Origin: an uncultured Collinsella sp.
GTDB lineage: Bacteria; Actinomycetota; Coriobacteriia; Coriobacteriales; Coriobacteriaceae
DNA length: 21,936 nt
Direction of reading: 5' to 3'
NCBI GenBank assembly: GCA_902467875.1
Contig: CABQWP010000033.1
Span: forward strand, 1-21,936
A program made the position numbers and the translations under genes. The notes beneath the pieces were generated by a model. The model searched no databases. It was not told the DNA's origin and saw nothing but the letters and a program-made list of their open reading frames with translations. How positions within the stretch are numbered: position 1 is the stretch's first letter; each line of letters starts with the position of its first letter. Below, one piece after another: positions 7,540-17,649 of the stretch.

Positions 7540-8601
7540 ATGTCCAAAGCACTCGACCCCAAAGACACCTGTGTCCTCGTTACCGGTGGTGCCGGCTTTA
7601 TCGGCTCGCACACCGTCGTTCAGCTGCTCGAGGGTGGCTACCAGGTCGTCATCGTCGATGATCTCTCCAACTCCAGCGCCGTCGCCGTCGACCGCGTCAA
7701 GACCATCGTGGGCGACGAGGCCGCCAAGAACCTCACCTTCTACGAGGCCAACGTGCTCGACCGCGATGCGATGAACAAGATCTTCGATACCCATCAGATC
7801 GACCGCGTCATCCACTTTGCCGGCTTTAAGGCCGTCGGCGAGTCGGTGAGCAAGCCCGTCGAGTACTATCACAACAACATCGAGAACACCCTGGTGCTCA
7901 TCGACGTCATGCGCAACCATGGCTGCAAGTCCATCATCTTCTCGAGCTCCTCGACCGTCTACGGCGACCCGGACAACCCGCCCGTCACCGAGGAGGATCC
8001 TAAGAAGCCCGCGACTAACCCCTATGGTTGGACCAAGTGGATGATCGAGCAGATCCTTATGGACGTCCACACCGCCGACCCCGAGTGGGACGTCGTGCTG
8101 CTCCGTTACTTCAACCCCATCGGCGCCCATCCGTCGGGTCTGATCGGCGAGGACCCCAAGGGCATCCCCAACAACCTGGTGCCCTATGTCGCCCAGGTCG
8201 CCGTGGGCAAGCTCGAGGCCGTTCAGGTCTTTGGCAACGACTACCCCACCCCCGACGGCACCGGCGTGCGCGACTACATCCACGTGTGCGATCTGGCCTC
8301 TGGTCACGTTGCCGCCCTTAACTGGATGAACGGCAAAACCGGCGTCGAGATCTTTAACCTGGGCACCGGCACCGGCACCTCGGTACTCGAGGTCGTCGCC
8401 GCCTTCTCCAAGGCTTGTGGCAAGGAGCTGCCCTACGTGATCCGCGAGCGCCGCGCCGGCGACATCGCTGCCAACTGGTGCGATGCCTCCAAGGCCGAGC
8501 GCATGATGGGCTGGAAGGCCCAGTACGACATCGCGGACATGTGCCGCGATAGCTGGAACTGGCAGAGCCACAACCCCAACGGCTTCGCCGACGCCGAGTA
8601 G
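7540..8601 (+). CDS. galE: UDP-glucose 4-epimerase (GalE)
   Basis: 353-aa short-chain dehydrogenase/reductase enzyme that interconverts UDP-glucose and UDP-galactose with tightly bound NAD, in the Leloir pathway and in supplying UDP-galactose for surface glycans. The NAD fold shows TGGAGFIGSH (residues 15-24). The catalytic triad is Ser137 in SSSSTVYGDP, Tyr162 and Lys166 in NPYGWTK. IHFAGFKAVGESV (91-103) and RYFNPIGAHPSGLIGEDP are also signature GalE stretches. The start at 7540 has AGGAGA upstream. No galK or galT lies nearby, so it probably serves general nucleotide-sugar supply. It ends in a strong terminator. Confidence 0.96.
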   Translation: MSKALDPKDTCVLVTGGAGFIGSHTVVQLLEGGYQVVIVDDLSNSSAVAVDRVKTIVGDEAAKNLTFYEANVLDRDAMNKIFDTHQIDRVIHFAGFKAVGESVSKPVEYYHNNIENTLVLIDVMRNHGCKSIIFSSSSTVYGDPDNPPVTEEDPKKPATNPYGWTKWMIEQILMDVHTADPEWDVVLLRYFNPIGAHPSGLIGEDPKGIPNNLVPYVAQVAVGKLEAVQVFGNDYPTPDGTGVRDYIHVCDLASGHVAALNWMNGKTGVEIFNLGTGTGTSVLEVVAAFSKACGKELPYVIRERRAGDIAANWCDASKAERMMGWKAQYDIADMCRDSWNWQSHNPNGFADAE

Positions 8602-8623
8602 CAAAAACCTACATACCGCTCTT

Positions 8624-8658
8624 GCCCCGATCTCACGTTGTGAGGTCGGGGCTTTTTT
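8624..8658 (+). terminator. Intrinsic terminator after galE
   Basis: GCCCCGATCTCAC pairs with GTGAGGTCGGGGC around a 3-nt loop (one G-T pair in the stem) and is followed directly by TTTTTT at 8653-8658. Confidence 0.93.
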
Positions 8659-8707
8659 CATGGCATGTAACCATTCGCCGAAAATCGACCAACTTTTTTA
8701 TCTTGCC

Positions 8708-8737
8708 TGTACATGTTTAAACAACATGTTTTACAAT
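8708..8737 (+). promoter_or_regulatory. malQ promoter with TreR-type operator
   Basis: A -35-like TGTACA (8708-8713) and a good -10 TACAAT (8732-8737) are 18 bp apart. The spacer carries ATGTTTAAACAA (8713-8724), which read on the minus strand is TTGTTTAAACAT, one mismatch from TTGTWTAWACAA. It overlaps a second symmetry, ACATGTT-5 nt-AACATGT (8711-8729). A repressor bound there would block the promoter. The transcript would carry a leader of roughly 80 nt. Confidence 0.55.
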
Positions 8738-8822
8738 AGGCGTATCGAATCAGAACATCGGAGGCGGACTGCACACCCATCGGCAGGCCGACCCCACAAC
8801 AAGAAGGTTGGTGAGCGCATTC

Positions 8823-10328
8823 ATGGAGCGTGCAAGCGGCGTCCTCATGCCCGTCTCATCTCTGCCCGGACCATACGGAATCGGCGGCTTTGGCTGGAAT
8901 GCCTACGACTTCGTCGATTTTCTCGCCTCGTGCAAACAACATTACTGGCAGATTCTGCCCCTCACGACGACCAGTTATGGCGATTCGCCCTATCAGTCGT
9001 TCTCGGCCCGCGCAGGCAACCCCAACTTTATCGACTTTGCCGAGCTTATCGAGGCAGGGTATCTAGAGCAGCGCGATATCGATGGCGTGTACCTGGGTTC
9101 TGACCCCAGTAACGTCGACTACGGTGCCATCTTTGGCGGCCGCCGTCAGATTCTCGACCGCGCCGCCGAGCGCTTTGCTGCCGACAAGCCGGCCGATTTC
9201 GATGACTTTATCCAAGCCAACGAGGACTGGCTCATCCCCTACTGTGAGTTCATGACCGTCAAAGAGGAGTGCGGTCTCAAGGCGTTTTGGGAGTGGCCCG
9301 CGGAGCTCCGCACCCGCGGTGAGGCTTCCGCCAAGGTCTGCGCCGACCATCCGGCGCGTATGCTCTACCACCAGATGACGCAGTACTTCTTCGATCGTCA
9401 GTGGAGCCGCCTCAAGGCCTATGCCAACGAGCGCGACATTCTCATCATCGGCGACCTGCCCATCTATGTCTCGCGTGACTCCGTCGAGATGTGGGCGACG
9501 CCTGAGCTCTTTAAGATCGACGCCGCCGGCAATCCCGTGAGCGTCGCCGGCACGCCGCCCGACCAGTTCTCGGCCACCGGCCAGTACTGGGGCAACCCCA
9601 TCTACGACTGGGACGCTATGGAGTCCGATGGCTTCTCCTGGTGGGAGGGCCGCATTCGCGCCGCCCTCGACATGTACGACGTCATCCGCCTGGATCACTT
9701 CCGCGGCTTCGAGGCCTATTGGGAGGTGCCGTTCTCCTCGCCCGATTCGTCCTACGGTTCGTGGACGCAGGGCCCCGGCCTCAAGTTCTTCAAGACGCTC
9801 GAGGAAAAGCTCGGCACGCTGCCCATCATCGCCGAGGACCTGGGCTTCCTCACCCCCGGCGTCATCGACATGCGCGATAACTCGGGCTTCCCCGGCATGA
9901 AGATCCTGCAGTTTGCCTTTGAGGGTACCAACTCGTACTACCTGCCGCATAACTACATCGCCAACACCGTCGCCTATGTGGGCACCCACGACAACGAGAC
10001 GGCGCGCGGTTGGTTTGAGGGAACGGCCACCCCGCGTCAACGCGAGCAGGCAGCCCTGTACACCCATCAGCAGGCCGGCGAACCCATGGCAGATGCACTC
10101 AATCGCACCATCGCCGCCAGCGTGAGTGACACGTGCATCTACACCATGCAGGACCTGCTCAACTTGGGCAACGAGGCGCGCATCAACACCCCTGCCACGC
10201 TGGGCGGCAACTGGACCTGGCGCATGCTCGACGGCGCCATCACCCGCGAGCTCGAGCACAAACTCACCGACTGGACCGAGACCTACTTCCGCATCCCGTC
10301 GGAAGCCGAAATCAAGCTTCCTCAATAG
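8823..10328 (+). CDS. malQ: 4-alpha-glucanotransferase (amylomaltase, MalQ)
   Basis: 501-aa GH77 cytoplasmic enzyme that moves glucan chains between malto-oligosaccharides, releasing glucose and making longer chains for phosphorylase. The N terminus RASGVLMPVSSLPGPYGIG and YWQILPLTTTSYGDSPYQS (residues 41-59) are diagnostic. The nucleophile is Asp291 in IRLDHFRGF, the acid/base Glu338 in IIAEDLGFLTP, and the transition-state stabiliser Asp390 in GTHDNET. The ATG at 8823 is chosen because GGTGAG lies seven bases upstream and it gives the standard family N terminus; TTG and GTG codons a few residues earlier are unlikely. It is followed by glgP in the same direction, so maltodextrins are rearranged and phosphorolysed together. 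Control is probably by the TreR-type operator in its promoter. Confidence 0.96.
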   Translation: MERASGVLMPVSSLPGPYGIGGFGWNAYDFVDFLASCKQHYWQILPLTTTSYGDSPYQSFSARAGNPNFIDFAELIEAGYLEQRDIDGVYLGSDPSNVDYGAIFGGRRQILDRAAERFAADKPADFDDFIQANEDWLIPYCEFMTVKEECGLKAFWEWPAELRTRGEASAKVCADHPARMLYHQMTQYFFDRQWSRLKAYANERDILIIGDLPIYVSRDSVEMWATPELFKIDAAGNPVSVAGTPPDQFSATGQYWGNPIYDWDAMESDGFSWWEGRIRAALDMYDVIRLDHFRGFEAYWEVPFSSPDSSYGSWTQGPGLKFFKTLEEKLGTLPIIAEDLGFLTPGVIDMRDNSGFPGMKILQFAFEGTNSYYLPHNYIANTVAYVGTHDNETARGWFEGTATPRQREQAALYTHQQAGEPMADALNRTIAASVSDTCIYTMQDLLNLGNEARINTPATLGGNWTWRMLDGAITRELEHKLTDWTETYFRIPSEAEIKLPQ

Positions 10329-10376
10329 GAGCTACCGCGCCCGGCCCCTCCCCACCGTGCGGACGCGCTTGCTTTT

Positions 10377-10416
10377 CCCGCGCGAGGCCACCCCAATCCC
10401 CTCGCGCGGGCTTCTT
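10377..10416 (+). terminator. Intercistronic hairpin between malQ and glgP
   Basis: CCCGCGCGAGG (10377-10387) pairs perfectly with CCTCGCGCGGG (10400-10410) and is followed by CTTCTT. The tail is only moderately T-rich, so it could be a partial terminator or an mRNA-stabilising stem setting different levels for the two genes. Confidence 0.6.
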
Positions 10417-10456
10417 ATGAATTGCAGACATGAAACAACCCATCACAGGAGAAAAC

Positions 10457-12724
<2,268 letters not shown>

Positions 12725-12750
12725 TTTCGTTTCCTTTACCCATCCTCTTG

Positions 12751-12784
12751 AAAGCGGAGTCGTGGCAACGCGGCTCCGCTTTTT
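12751..12784 (+). terminator. Intrinsic terminator after glgP
   Basis: AAAGCGGAG (12751-12759) pairs with CTCCGCTTT (12774-12782), extended inward by a few more pairs, and the stem runs into a T-tract at 12780-12784. Confidence 0.9.
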
Positions 12785-12824
12785 GTGCCCGCACGCTACC
12801 CTGTGACCCGACTCGACCAAACAA

Positions 12825-12881
12825 TCTCGATCTGTAACAGCTACTCGGTAAAAACGGCCCCAGCTGTTACAGATTGAGACA
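12825..12881. repeat. 57-bp palindromic repeat, copy 1
   Basis: Arms of 18 bp (12825-12842 and 12862-12879) pair with one mismatch around a 19-nt loop; the arm motif is TCTCGATCTGTAACAGCT. Copy 2 begins 24 bp further on and has exactly the same length. The two copies match at 43 of 57 positions without gaps. The outer arms and the loop motif CGGCCC are the conserved parts. Confidence 0.85.
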
Positions 12882-12905
12882 TACCGGCCCCTCCCCTTGG
12901 GTTTA

Positions 12906-12962
12906 TCTCAATCTGTAACATCTAACGTCCGAAATCGGCCCTACCCGTTACAGATCGAGACA
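12906..12962. repeat. 57-bp palindromic repeat, copy 2
   Basis: Arms of 14 bp (12906-12919 and 12947-12960) pair with one mismatch. The arm motif TCTCAATCTGTAAC and the end GAGACA are shared with copy 1. The inner part of the stem has decayed relative to copy 1, leaving a 27-nt loop with the shared CGGCCC. Confidence 0.85.
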
Positions 12963-12984
12963 AACGACCGGTCAGACAATCCCA

Positions 12985-13032
12985 ACACAAAGAAAGGCTC
13001 CCCTCTCGCCCAGTGGACGGGAGGGGAGCCTT
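12985..13032 (-). terminator. Intrinsic terminator of the ABC importer operon
   Basis: A 15-bp stem (arms 12994-13008 and 13018-13032, one G-U pair) with a 9-nt loop is followed on the minus strand by TTTCTTTGTG. It lies 69 bp past the ATPase stop codon. Confidence 0.88.
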
Positions 13033-13100
13033 ATATGTGACCGCGGCAAAAGGATGGCAATACCGCAGTCGCCCAAAGGGAGGGCCTGGATGCACCGGGC

Positions 13101-14300
13101 CTAGATAAGGTTCTTGCCAGACACCTTATCGAAGAGATGGGTCGCGTTCTTCTCGAACTTGAACCAGATGTTGTCGCCAGCCTTGAGCGCGCCCTTGGCC
13201 TCGAGTTCGACGACGGGGATAATCAGGACAAACTGGCCGTCGGGAGCGGTCACGTGGACATGCTCGGTCGAGCCCATGAGCTCGGTCACCTCGACGGTAC
13301 CCTGGAGCGCGCCCTCCTCGCCCTTGTCGGCAAGCAGGATCTGCTCGGGACGCACGCCGGCCGTAATCTCCTTCACGTCGCCGCCGTCCCAGTTGAGGGC
13401 AAGCTGAGCGCAGGTCTCGGGGGCGAGCGCCACGTTCATATCCTCGGTCTTGACGGTAAAGCCGTTGCCCGAGCGCACCAACTGGGCATCGAAGAAGTTC
13501 ATCTGCGGCACGCCGATGAAGCCGGCGACGAAGATGTTCGCGGGATGGTTGAAGACCTCCTGCGGCGTGGCGATCTGCTGGACAACGCCGTCCTTCATGA
13601 CCACGATACGGTCACCGAGGGTCATAGCCTCGGTCTGGTCGTGAGTAACATAAATGAACGTGCCCTTGATCTCGTGGCGCAGCTTAATGAGCTCGGCACG
13701 CATCTGGTTACGAAGCTTGGCGTCCAGGTTGGACAGCGGCTCGTCCATCAGGAAGACCTTGGGGTCACGCACGATGGCGCGGCCGATAGCGACACGCTGG
13801 CGCTGGCCGCCCGAAAGCGCCTTGGGCTTACGGTCGAGGTACTCGGTAATGCCCAGAATCTCGGCAGCAGAGCGAACCTTGCGGTCGATCTCGTCCTTGG
13901 GAACCTTCTTGAGCTCAAGCGTAAACGCCATGTTCTCGTACACCGTCATATTGGGGTACAGAGCATAGCTCTGGAACACCATGGCGATGTCGCGGTCCTT
14001 AGGAGCGACGTCGTTGACGCGCTTGCCATCGATGAGCACATCGCCCGAGGTGATGTCCTCCAGGCCGGCGACCATGCGCATCGTCGTGGACTTGCCGCAG
14101 CCAGAGGGGCCAACGAGGACGACGAACTCCTGGTCGTGAACGGTGAGGTTGAAGTCCTCTACAGCGAGCACACCGTCCTCGGTAACCTTGAGGTTGTGCT
14201 TCTTCTCCTCGGTCTTCTTCTTTTTGCCAAAGAAGCCCTTCTTTTTTGACTCGTTGTTGGGATACACCTTCTGAACATGTTTGAGAACGATCTCGGCCAT
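13101..14300 (-). CDS. ABC sugar importer ATP-binding protein (MsmK/MalK/UgpC type)
   Basis: 399-aa ATPase that powers a CUT1 sugar importer at the inner face of the membrane. Walker A GPSGCGKST is at 64-72, the Q-loop at Gln110, the signature LSGGQ at 162-166, Walker B VFLMDEP at 182-188 and the switch His220. The C-terminal part (about 245-399) is the OB-fold regulatory region of MalK/MsmK proteins. Between VYPNN and AVEDFNL lies a highly charged insert (about residues 17-43, containing KKKGFFGKKKKTEEKKH), which pushes Walker A some 27 residues later than usual. It is the last gene of the operon. Such ATPases are often shared by several sugar importers, so it may serve others in the genome. 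Confidence 0.94.
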   Translation of the reverse strand: MAEIVLKHVQKVYPNNESKKKGFFGKKKKTEEKKHNLKVTEDGVLAVEDFNLTVHDQEFVVLVGPSGCGKSTTMRMVAGLEDITSGDVLIDGKRVNDVAPKDRDIAMVFQSYALYPNMTVYENMAFTLELKKVPKDEIDRKVRSAAEILGITEYLDRKPKALSGGQRQRVAIGRAIVRDPKVFLMDEPLSNLDAKLRNQMRAELIKLRHEIKGTFIYVTHDQTEAMTLGDRIVVMKDGVVQQIATPQEVFNHPANIFVAGFIGVPQMNFFDAQLVRSGNGFTVKTEDMNVALAPETCAQLALNWDGGDVKEITAGVRPEQILLADKGEEGALQGTVEVTELMGSTEHVHVTAPDGQFVLIIPVVELEAKGALKAGDNIWFKFEKNATHLFDKVSGKNLI

Positions 14301-14318
14301 GTCTCTACCTTTCGATAC

Positions 14319-14343
14319 GCGGCGCCGCGCTGAGGGGCGCCGC
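14319..14343 (-). other. Intercistronic hairpin before the ATPase gene
   Basis: GCGGCGCC (14319-14326) and GGCGCCGC (14336-14343) form a perfect 8-bp stem with a 9-nt loop in the 68-nt gap between the second permease gene and the ATPase gene. There is no T-tract. It probably affects mRNA processing or stability. Confidence 0.5.
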
Positions 14344-14368
14344 AGAAACTTGCAAAACAGTTACGGCA

Positions 14369-15208
14369 TCAGCCCTTGACGGCACCTGCCACCACGCCGT
14401 CGATGATGTACTTCTGACAGAGGATGTACATGATAACGATGGGGATAACGACCATCATGATGCAGGCCATCATGGGGCCGAGCTCGACGTGGCCGTAGCC
14501 GCCGCGGAAGTACTGGATCAAGATAGGAATGGTCTTGTACTTGGTGGAGTCGAGCGTAAGGTAGGGCAGCAGATAGTCGTTCCAGACCCACATGGTCTCG
14601 AGGATGCCGACCGAAAGATAGGTGGGCTTCATGATGGGAAGGACGATCTTAAAGAACACCTGGACCGGGTTGCAGCCGTCGATCATGGCCGCCTCCTCGA
14701 TCTCGAGCGGGATGTTCTTTACAAAACCGGCGAACATAAAGACCGCCAGGCCCGCGCCAAAGCCGAGGTAGATAAAGCAGATGTTGAACGGCGTGTTGAA
14801 GCCGATGCGGTCCGCCAAATTGGACAGCGTGAACATGAGCATCTGGAAGGGCACGACCATCGAGAACACGAACAGGTAATAGAAGAAGTTCGAGATCTTG
14901 TTGTTGACACGAACCACGTACCAAGCGCACATGGAGCAGCACACCAAGATCAGCACGACCGACGTGACCGTGATGATGAGCGAGTACATAAATGCCGAGG
15001 CAAAGCCCTGCTCGTTAAGGGCGTGCAGGTAGTTTGCGAGGCCGTTGAACGTCTCGGGCGTGAGCAGATCGAATGCCGTGGTGGTGCTGATTGCGGTCGC
15101 TTTCTTAAAAGAATTAAGCGCAATCATGAACACGGGGTAGATCCACGCGAGCGACAGGATCGTAAAGAAAATCGAGAGCGCGCGGTTGATAACCTTATCG
15201 CGTTTCAT
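14369..15208 (-). CDS. ABC sugar importer permease, MalG/MsmG type
   Basis: 279-aa inner-membrane permease of the CUT1 family with about six membrane helices, starting with INRALSIFFTILSLAWIYPVFMIALNSFK. The EAA loop that contacts the ATPase is EIEEAAMIDGCNPVQVFFKIVLP, followed by the final helices and the typical C-terminal AGAVKG ending. Its ATG overlaps the stop codon of the upstream permease by one base (TAATG), so the two are translationally coupled, as expected for subunits of a heterodimer. Confidence 0.93.
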   Translation of the reverse strand: MKRDKVINRALSIFFTILSLAWIYPVFMIALNSFKKATAISTTTAFDLLTPETFNGLANYLHALNEQGFASAFMYSLIITVTSVVLILVCCSMCAWYVVRVNNKISNFFYYLFVFSMVVPFQMLMFTLSNLADRIGFNTPFNICFIYLGFGAGLAVFMFAGFVKNIPLEIEEAAMIDGCNPVQVFFKIVLPIMKPTYLSVGILETMWVWNDYLLPYLTLDSTKYKTIPILIQYFRGGYGHVELGPMMACIMMVVIPIVIMYILCQKYIIDGVVAGAVKG

Positions 15209-16062
15209 TACTGCTGCACCTCCTTGGACCTCGTGGCCTTAAGCTGGATCATGGAGATGGCCACGACCAGGATGCAGAAGATAACCGCCTTGGCCTGACC
15301 AATGCCCTGCCATGCGATACCGGCACGCGAATAGAACGTGTTGTAGATGTTCAGGGCGAGCATCTCGGTGGAGTGCGCGGGGGCGCCGCCGGTAAGGGCG
15401 AGGTTCTGGTCGAACAGCTTAAAGCCGTTGGTGATGGACAGGAACAGGCAGATGGTGATGGTCGGCATCAGGTTAGGGATCTTAACCTTCCAAAACGTCT
15501 GCCATGCCGTAGCGCCGTCGACCTTGGCGGCCTCGATGTAGTCGGACGGAATGGACTGCAGACCGGCAATGTAGATGATCATCATGTAGCCGACCTGCTG
15601 CCACAGGGTCAGGATGATAAGGCCCCAGAAGCCAGCAGCAGAGTTAAGTGCGATGAGCTGGGCGCCCACGTTGGAGAGCAGGCAGTTGATCAGAATCTGC
15701 CAAATGTAGCCCAGCACGATGCCACCGATCAGGTTAGGCATAAAGAAGATCGTGCGGAAGATGTTGGTGCCCTTGAGCGCTTTGCGGGTGAGCGCCTGTG
15801 CGATGGCGAGGGCGATCACGTTGATGAGCACCGTCGACAGGAAGGCAAACGCCACCGTAAAGAAAAACGACGTGGAGAACTGCGGATCGGACAGTGCGCG
15901 CACGTAGTTCTCGATACCGACAAAGTGCGTATTGTTGATGGTAATAAACTGGCAGAACGAGAGATAGAAGCCCTGGATAAAGGGGATCACGAACCCGATC
16001 ATAAACGCCAGGCACGTGGGCAGCATAAAGAGCGGCCACCAGCGCTTGAGTGCTTTGCCCAT
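15208..16062 (-). CDS. ABC sugar importer permease, MalF/MsmF type
   Basis: 284-aa inner-membrane permease, partner of the MalG-type protein, without the large periplasmic domain of enteric MalF. The first helix (MLPTCLAFMIGFVIPFIQGFY) is followed by the PxxxxFxLSF-like segment usual in MsmF. The EAA loop is DYIEAAKVDGATAWQTFWKV. The start at 16062 has AAAGGA upstream. The gene follows the binding-protein gene by 87 nt containing a strong hairpin, and precedes the second permease with a one-base overlap. Confidence 0.93.
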   Translation of the reverse strand: MGKALKRWWPLFMLPTCLAFMIGFVIPFIQGFYLSFCQFITINNTHFVGIENYVRALSDPQFSTSFFFTVAFAFLSTVLINVIALAIAQALTRKALKGTNIFRTIFFMPNLIGGIVLGYIWQILINCLLSNVGAQLIALNSAAGFWGLIILTLWQQVGYMMIIYIAGLQSIPSDYIEAAKVDGATAWQTFWKVKIPNLMPTITICLFLSITNGFKLFDQNLALTGGAPAHSTEMLALNIYNTFYSRAGIAWQGIGQAKAVIFCILVVAISMIQLKATRSKEVQQ

Positions 16063-16082
16063 AGAAGGGTCCTTTCAATATG

Positions 16083-16118
16083 CAGGGGGCGGGCAAACCA
16101 ACGTCTGCCCGCCCCCTG
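16083..16118 (-). other. Intercistronic hairpin between binding protein and permease genes
   Basis: A perfect 13-bp GC stem (arms 16083-16095 and 16106-16118, loop 10 nt). It lacks a T-tract. Stems in this position in ABC operons commonly protect the upstream mRNA and let the binding protein be made in excess over the permeases. Confidence 0.65.
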
Positions 16119-16149
16119 TCGCTAATCAGATAGCTTGGGCAGCAACTAC

Positions 16150-17466
16150 TTACTCGGAAGCAGCCTTCTCGGTCTTCCAGCCATCGACGAAGGCGTTCTT
16201 GACGCCGTCCCACTTGCTGTTGTCGGCAGCATAGGCGATCAGAGCCTGCTTGAGGTTCTTCTTCCACTCCTCAGAGGGGATGTAAACGAAGTCCCAAGCG
16301 ACGGTCTTCTTGCCGTCCTTGGCCATGGCAACGGCCTGCTGCGAGAAGACGTTGGTGGTTTCCTTGGCGCTCTTGAACGGGGCAGTCAGACCCATCTTGT
16401 CAGCGATGATGCTGGTGGCGGTGTCAGAAGTGACGCACCAATACATGAAGTCCTCGGTGGCCTTCTGGGCATCCTCGGAAGCCTGGGAGCTGACGCACCA
16501 GTAATTCTCGCCGCCGGAGCACAGGCCCTGGTTCTCCTCGCCGTCGACACCGATGTAGATCGGCATCATGCCAATCTGATCGTCGGTCATGCCGGCCTTG
16601 ACGAGGTCAGAGTAGGCCCAAGAGCCGTTCTGATAGAAAACGGCCTTGCCGGTTGCGAACTCGTTGGTGGCGTCGTCGCCGGTCTTGGAGGCAAGCTGCG
16701 AAGGATCGCAGGTGGAGTCGGTGATGTACAGGTCGAAGATCTGCTTGAAGTTGTCGAGATACTCGCCCTTGATCTCGTCGTCCTCCTGGTTGTGCTCCTT
16801 CTCGAACTCGTAGTAGAGCGGGAGGTTGGCGAGGTGGGTGGTATAGCGCCAGCTGGAGGAGTCATCCATGCCGGCAGAAGTGAAGGCACCCTCAACACCA
16901 AGCTCGTCCTTGCGGGCCTGGATATCGTCGGCACAAGCCTTCAGCTTGTCGAAGGAGTTGATGTCCTCGGCCTTGTAGCCAGCCTTCTCGAGCAGCTGCT
17001 TGTTGTAGATGATGCCGTAGCTCTCCTGGACCCAGTCGATACCCAGATCCTTGCCATCGGACTGCAGAGCCAGGGAGTCGTCAATGAGCTCACCGCGGAG
17101 CTTGGTATCGGACAGGTCGGCGCAGTAGTCCTTCCAGTTCTTAAGACCGGTGGGGCCGTTGACCTGGAACAGGGTCGGAGCGGAGCTCTTGGACATCTCG
17201 GACTTGAGCTTCTCCTCGTAGGTGTTGGAGGCGGCGGTCACGATCTTGACCTCGACGCCCTTCTCCTTCTTATAGGCCTTGGCGATCTCCTTCCACTCCT
17301 TGTCGACCTCGGGCTTGAATTGGAGGAAGTAGACCTCGGCAGCGTCACCAGAAGCAGAGGAGCCGGAGCCGGCAGAACCGCCGCAGCCCACGAGGCCCAG
17401 ACCAAGAACCGCAGCCGCGGAACCAGCAAAGCCCAGGAACTGCCTTCTGCTCATTTCGTTCTTCAT
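16150..17466 (-). CDS. ABC importer sugar-binding lipoprotein (CUT1, MalE-like family)
   Basis: 438-aa extracellular solute-binding protein anchored to the membrane by lipid. The N terminus has SRRQFLG (residues 6-12), a near-perfect twin-arginine motif, then a hydrophobic stretch and the lipobox LVGC with Cys28, followed by a Gly/Ser linker. The mature part shows the family 1 binding-protein pattern (AYKKEKGVEVKIVT near the start, FATGKAVFYQNGSWAY in the middle, WCVTSDTATSIIADKMGL late). The start at 17466 is chosen because GGGTGG lies six bases upstream and it puts the signal peptide in standard form; an in-frame GTG at 17484 is less likely. It is first in the importer operon. The sugar cannot be read from sequence; alpha-glucosides are favoured by the context. 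Confidence 0.94.
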   Translation of the reverse strand: MKNEMSRRQFLGFAGSAAAVLGLGLVGCGGSAGSGSSASGDAAEVYFLQFKPEVDKEWKEIAKAYKKEKGVEVKIVTAASNTYEEKLKSEMSKSSAPTLFQVNGPTGLKNWKDYCADLSDTKLRGELIDDSLALQSDGKDLGIDWVQESYGIIYNKQLLEKAGYKAEDINSFDKLKACADDIQARKDELGVEGAFTSAGMDDSSSWRYTTHLANLPLYYEFEKEHNQEDDEIKGEYLDNFKQIFDLYITDSTCDPSQLASKTGDDATNEFATGKAVFYQNGSWAYSDLVKAGMTDDQIGMMPIYIGVDGEENQGLCSGGENYWCVSSQASEDAQKATEDFMYWCVTSDTATSIIADKMGLTAPFKSAKETTNVFSQQAVAMAKDGKKTVAWDFVYIPSEEWKKNLKQALIAYAADNSKWDGVKNAFVDGWKTEKAASE

Positions 17467-17574
17467 TACAATCCACCCTTTCACACCGTGGCGGCACCCT
17501 TTGCCGCCGCCTTCGGAGATTGGCTCGGGGACTTTGCCCCTTTTGCTGATTTGTACGATACGCTATTTGGCTAG

Positions 17575-17586
17575 TTGTTTGAACAA
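17575..17586. promoter_or_regulatory. TreR-type operator, proximal, ABC importer
   Basis: TTGTTTGAACAA differs from TTGTWTAWACAA at one position. On the minus strand it directly follows a -10-like TAATAC (17592-17587), so it would lie over the transcription start of the binding-protein operon. No clear -35 was found. Its centre is 75 bp from the distal site. Confidence 0.55.
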
Positions 17587-17649
17587 GTATTACTAGAGCG
17601 GTAGAAAAACTTCGGTGAACGGTAATTTCAACTTGATACTTGACAAGTT

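Larger units (their letters stand above)
12725..13100. other. 376-bp convergent intergenic region
   Basis: This gap between convergent glgP and the ABC ATPase gene holds no plausible gene. It contains, in order, the glgP terminator, two copies of a 57-bp palindromic repeat, and the terminator of the ABC operon, all listed separately. About 70 bp next to the ATPase stop codon (13033-13100) show nothing I can assign. Confidence 0.8.

Noticed and set aside
12825..12962. CRISPR-like repeat pair
   Set aside because: Only two diverged palindromic copies with a single 24-bp interval and no cas genes; a palindromic intergenic repeat explains them better.
13137..14249. Long open frame on the plus strand opposite the ABC ATPase gene
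   Set aside because: It mirrors the ATPase codons, has no ribosome site and no recognisable motif, while the minus strand carries every ABC motif. High-GC codon use commonly leaves such antisense frames open; the same applies opposite SIS (481-1263), LacI (3560-4735), galE (7441-8661), malQ (9063-10325), the binding protein (16135-17574) and the PTS gene (20105-21157).
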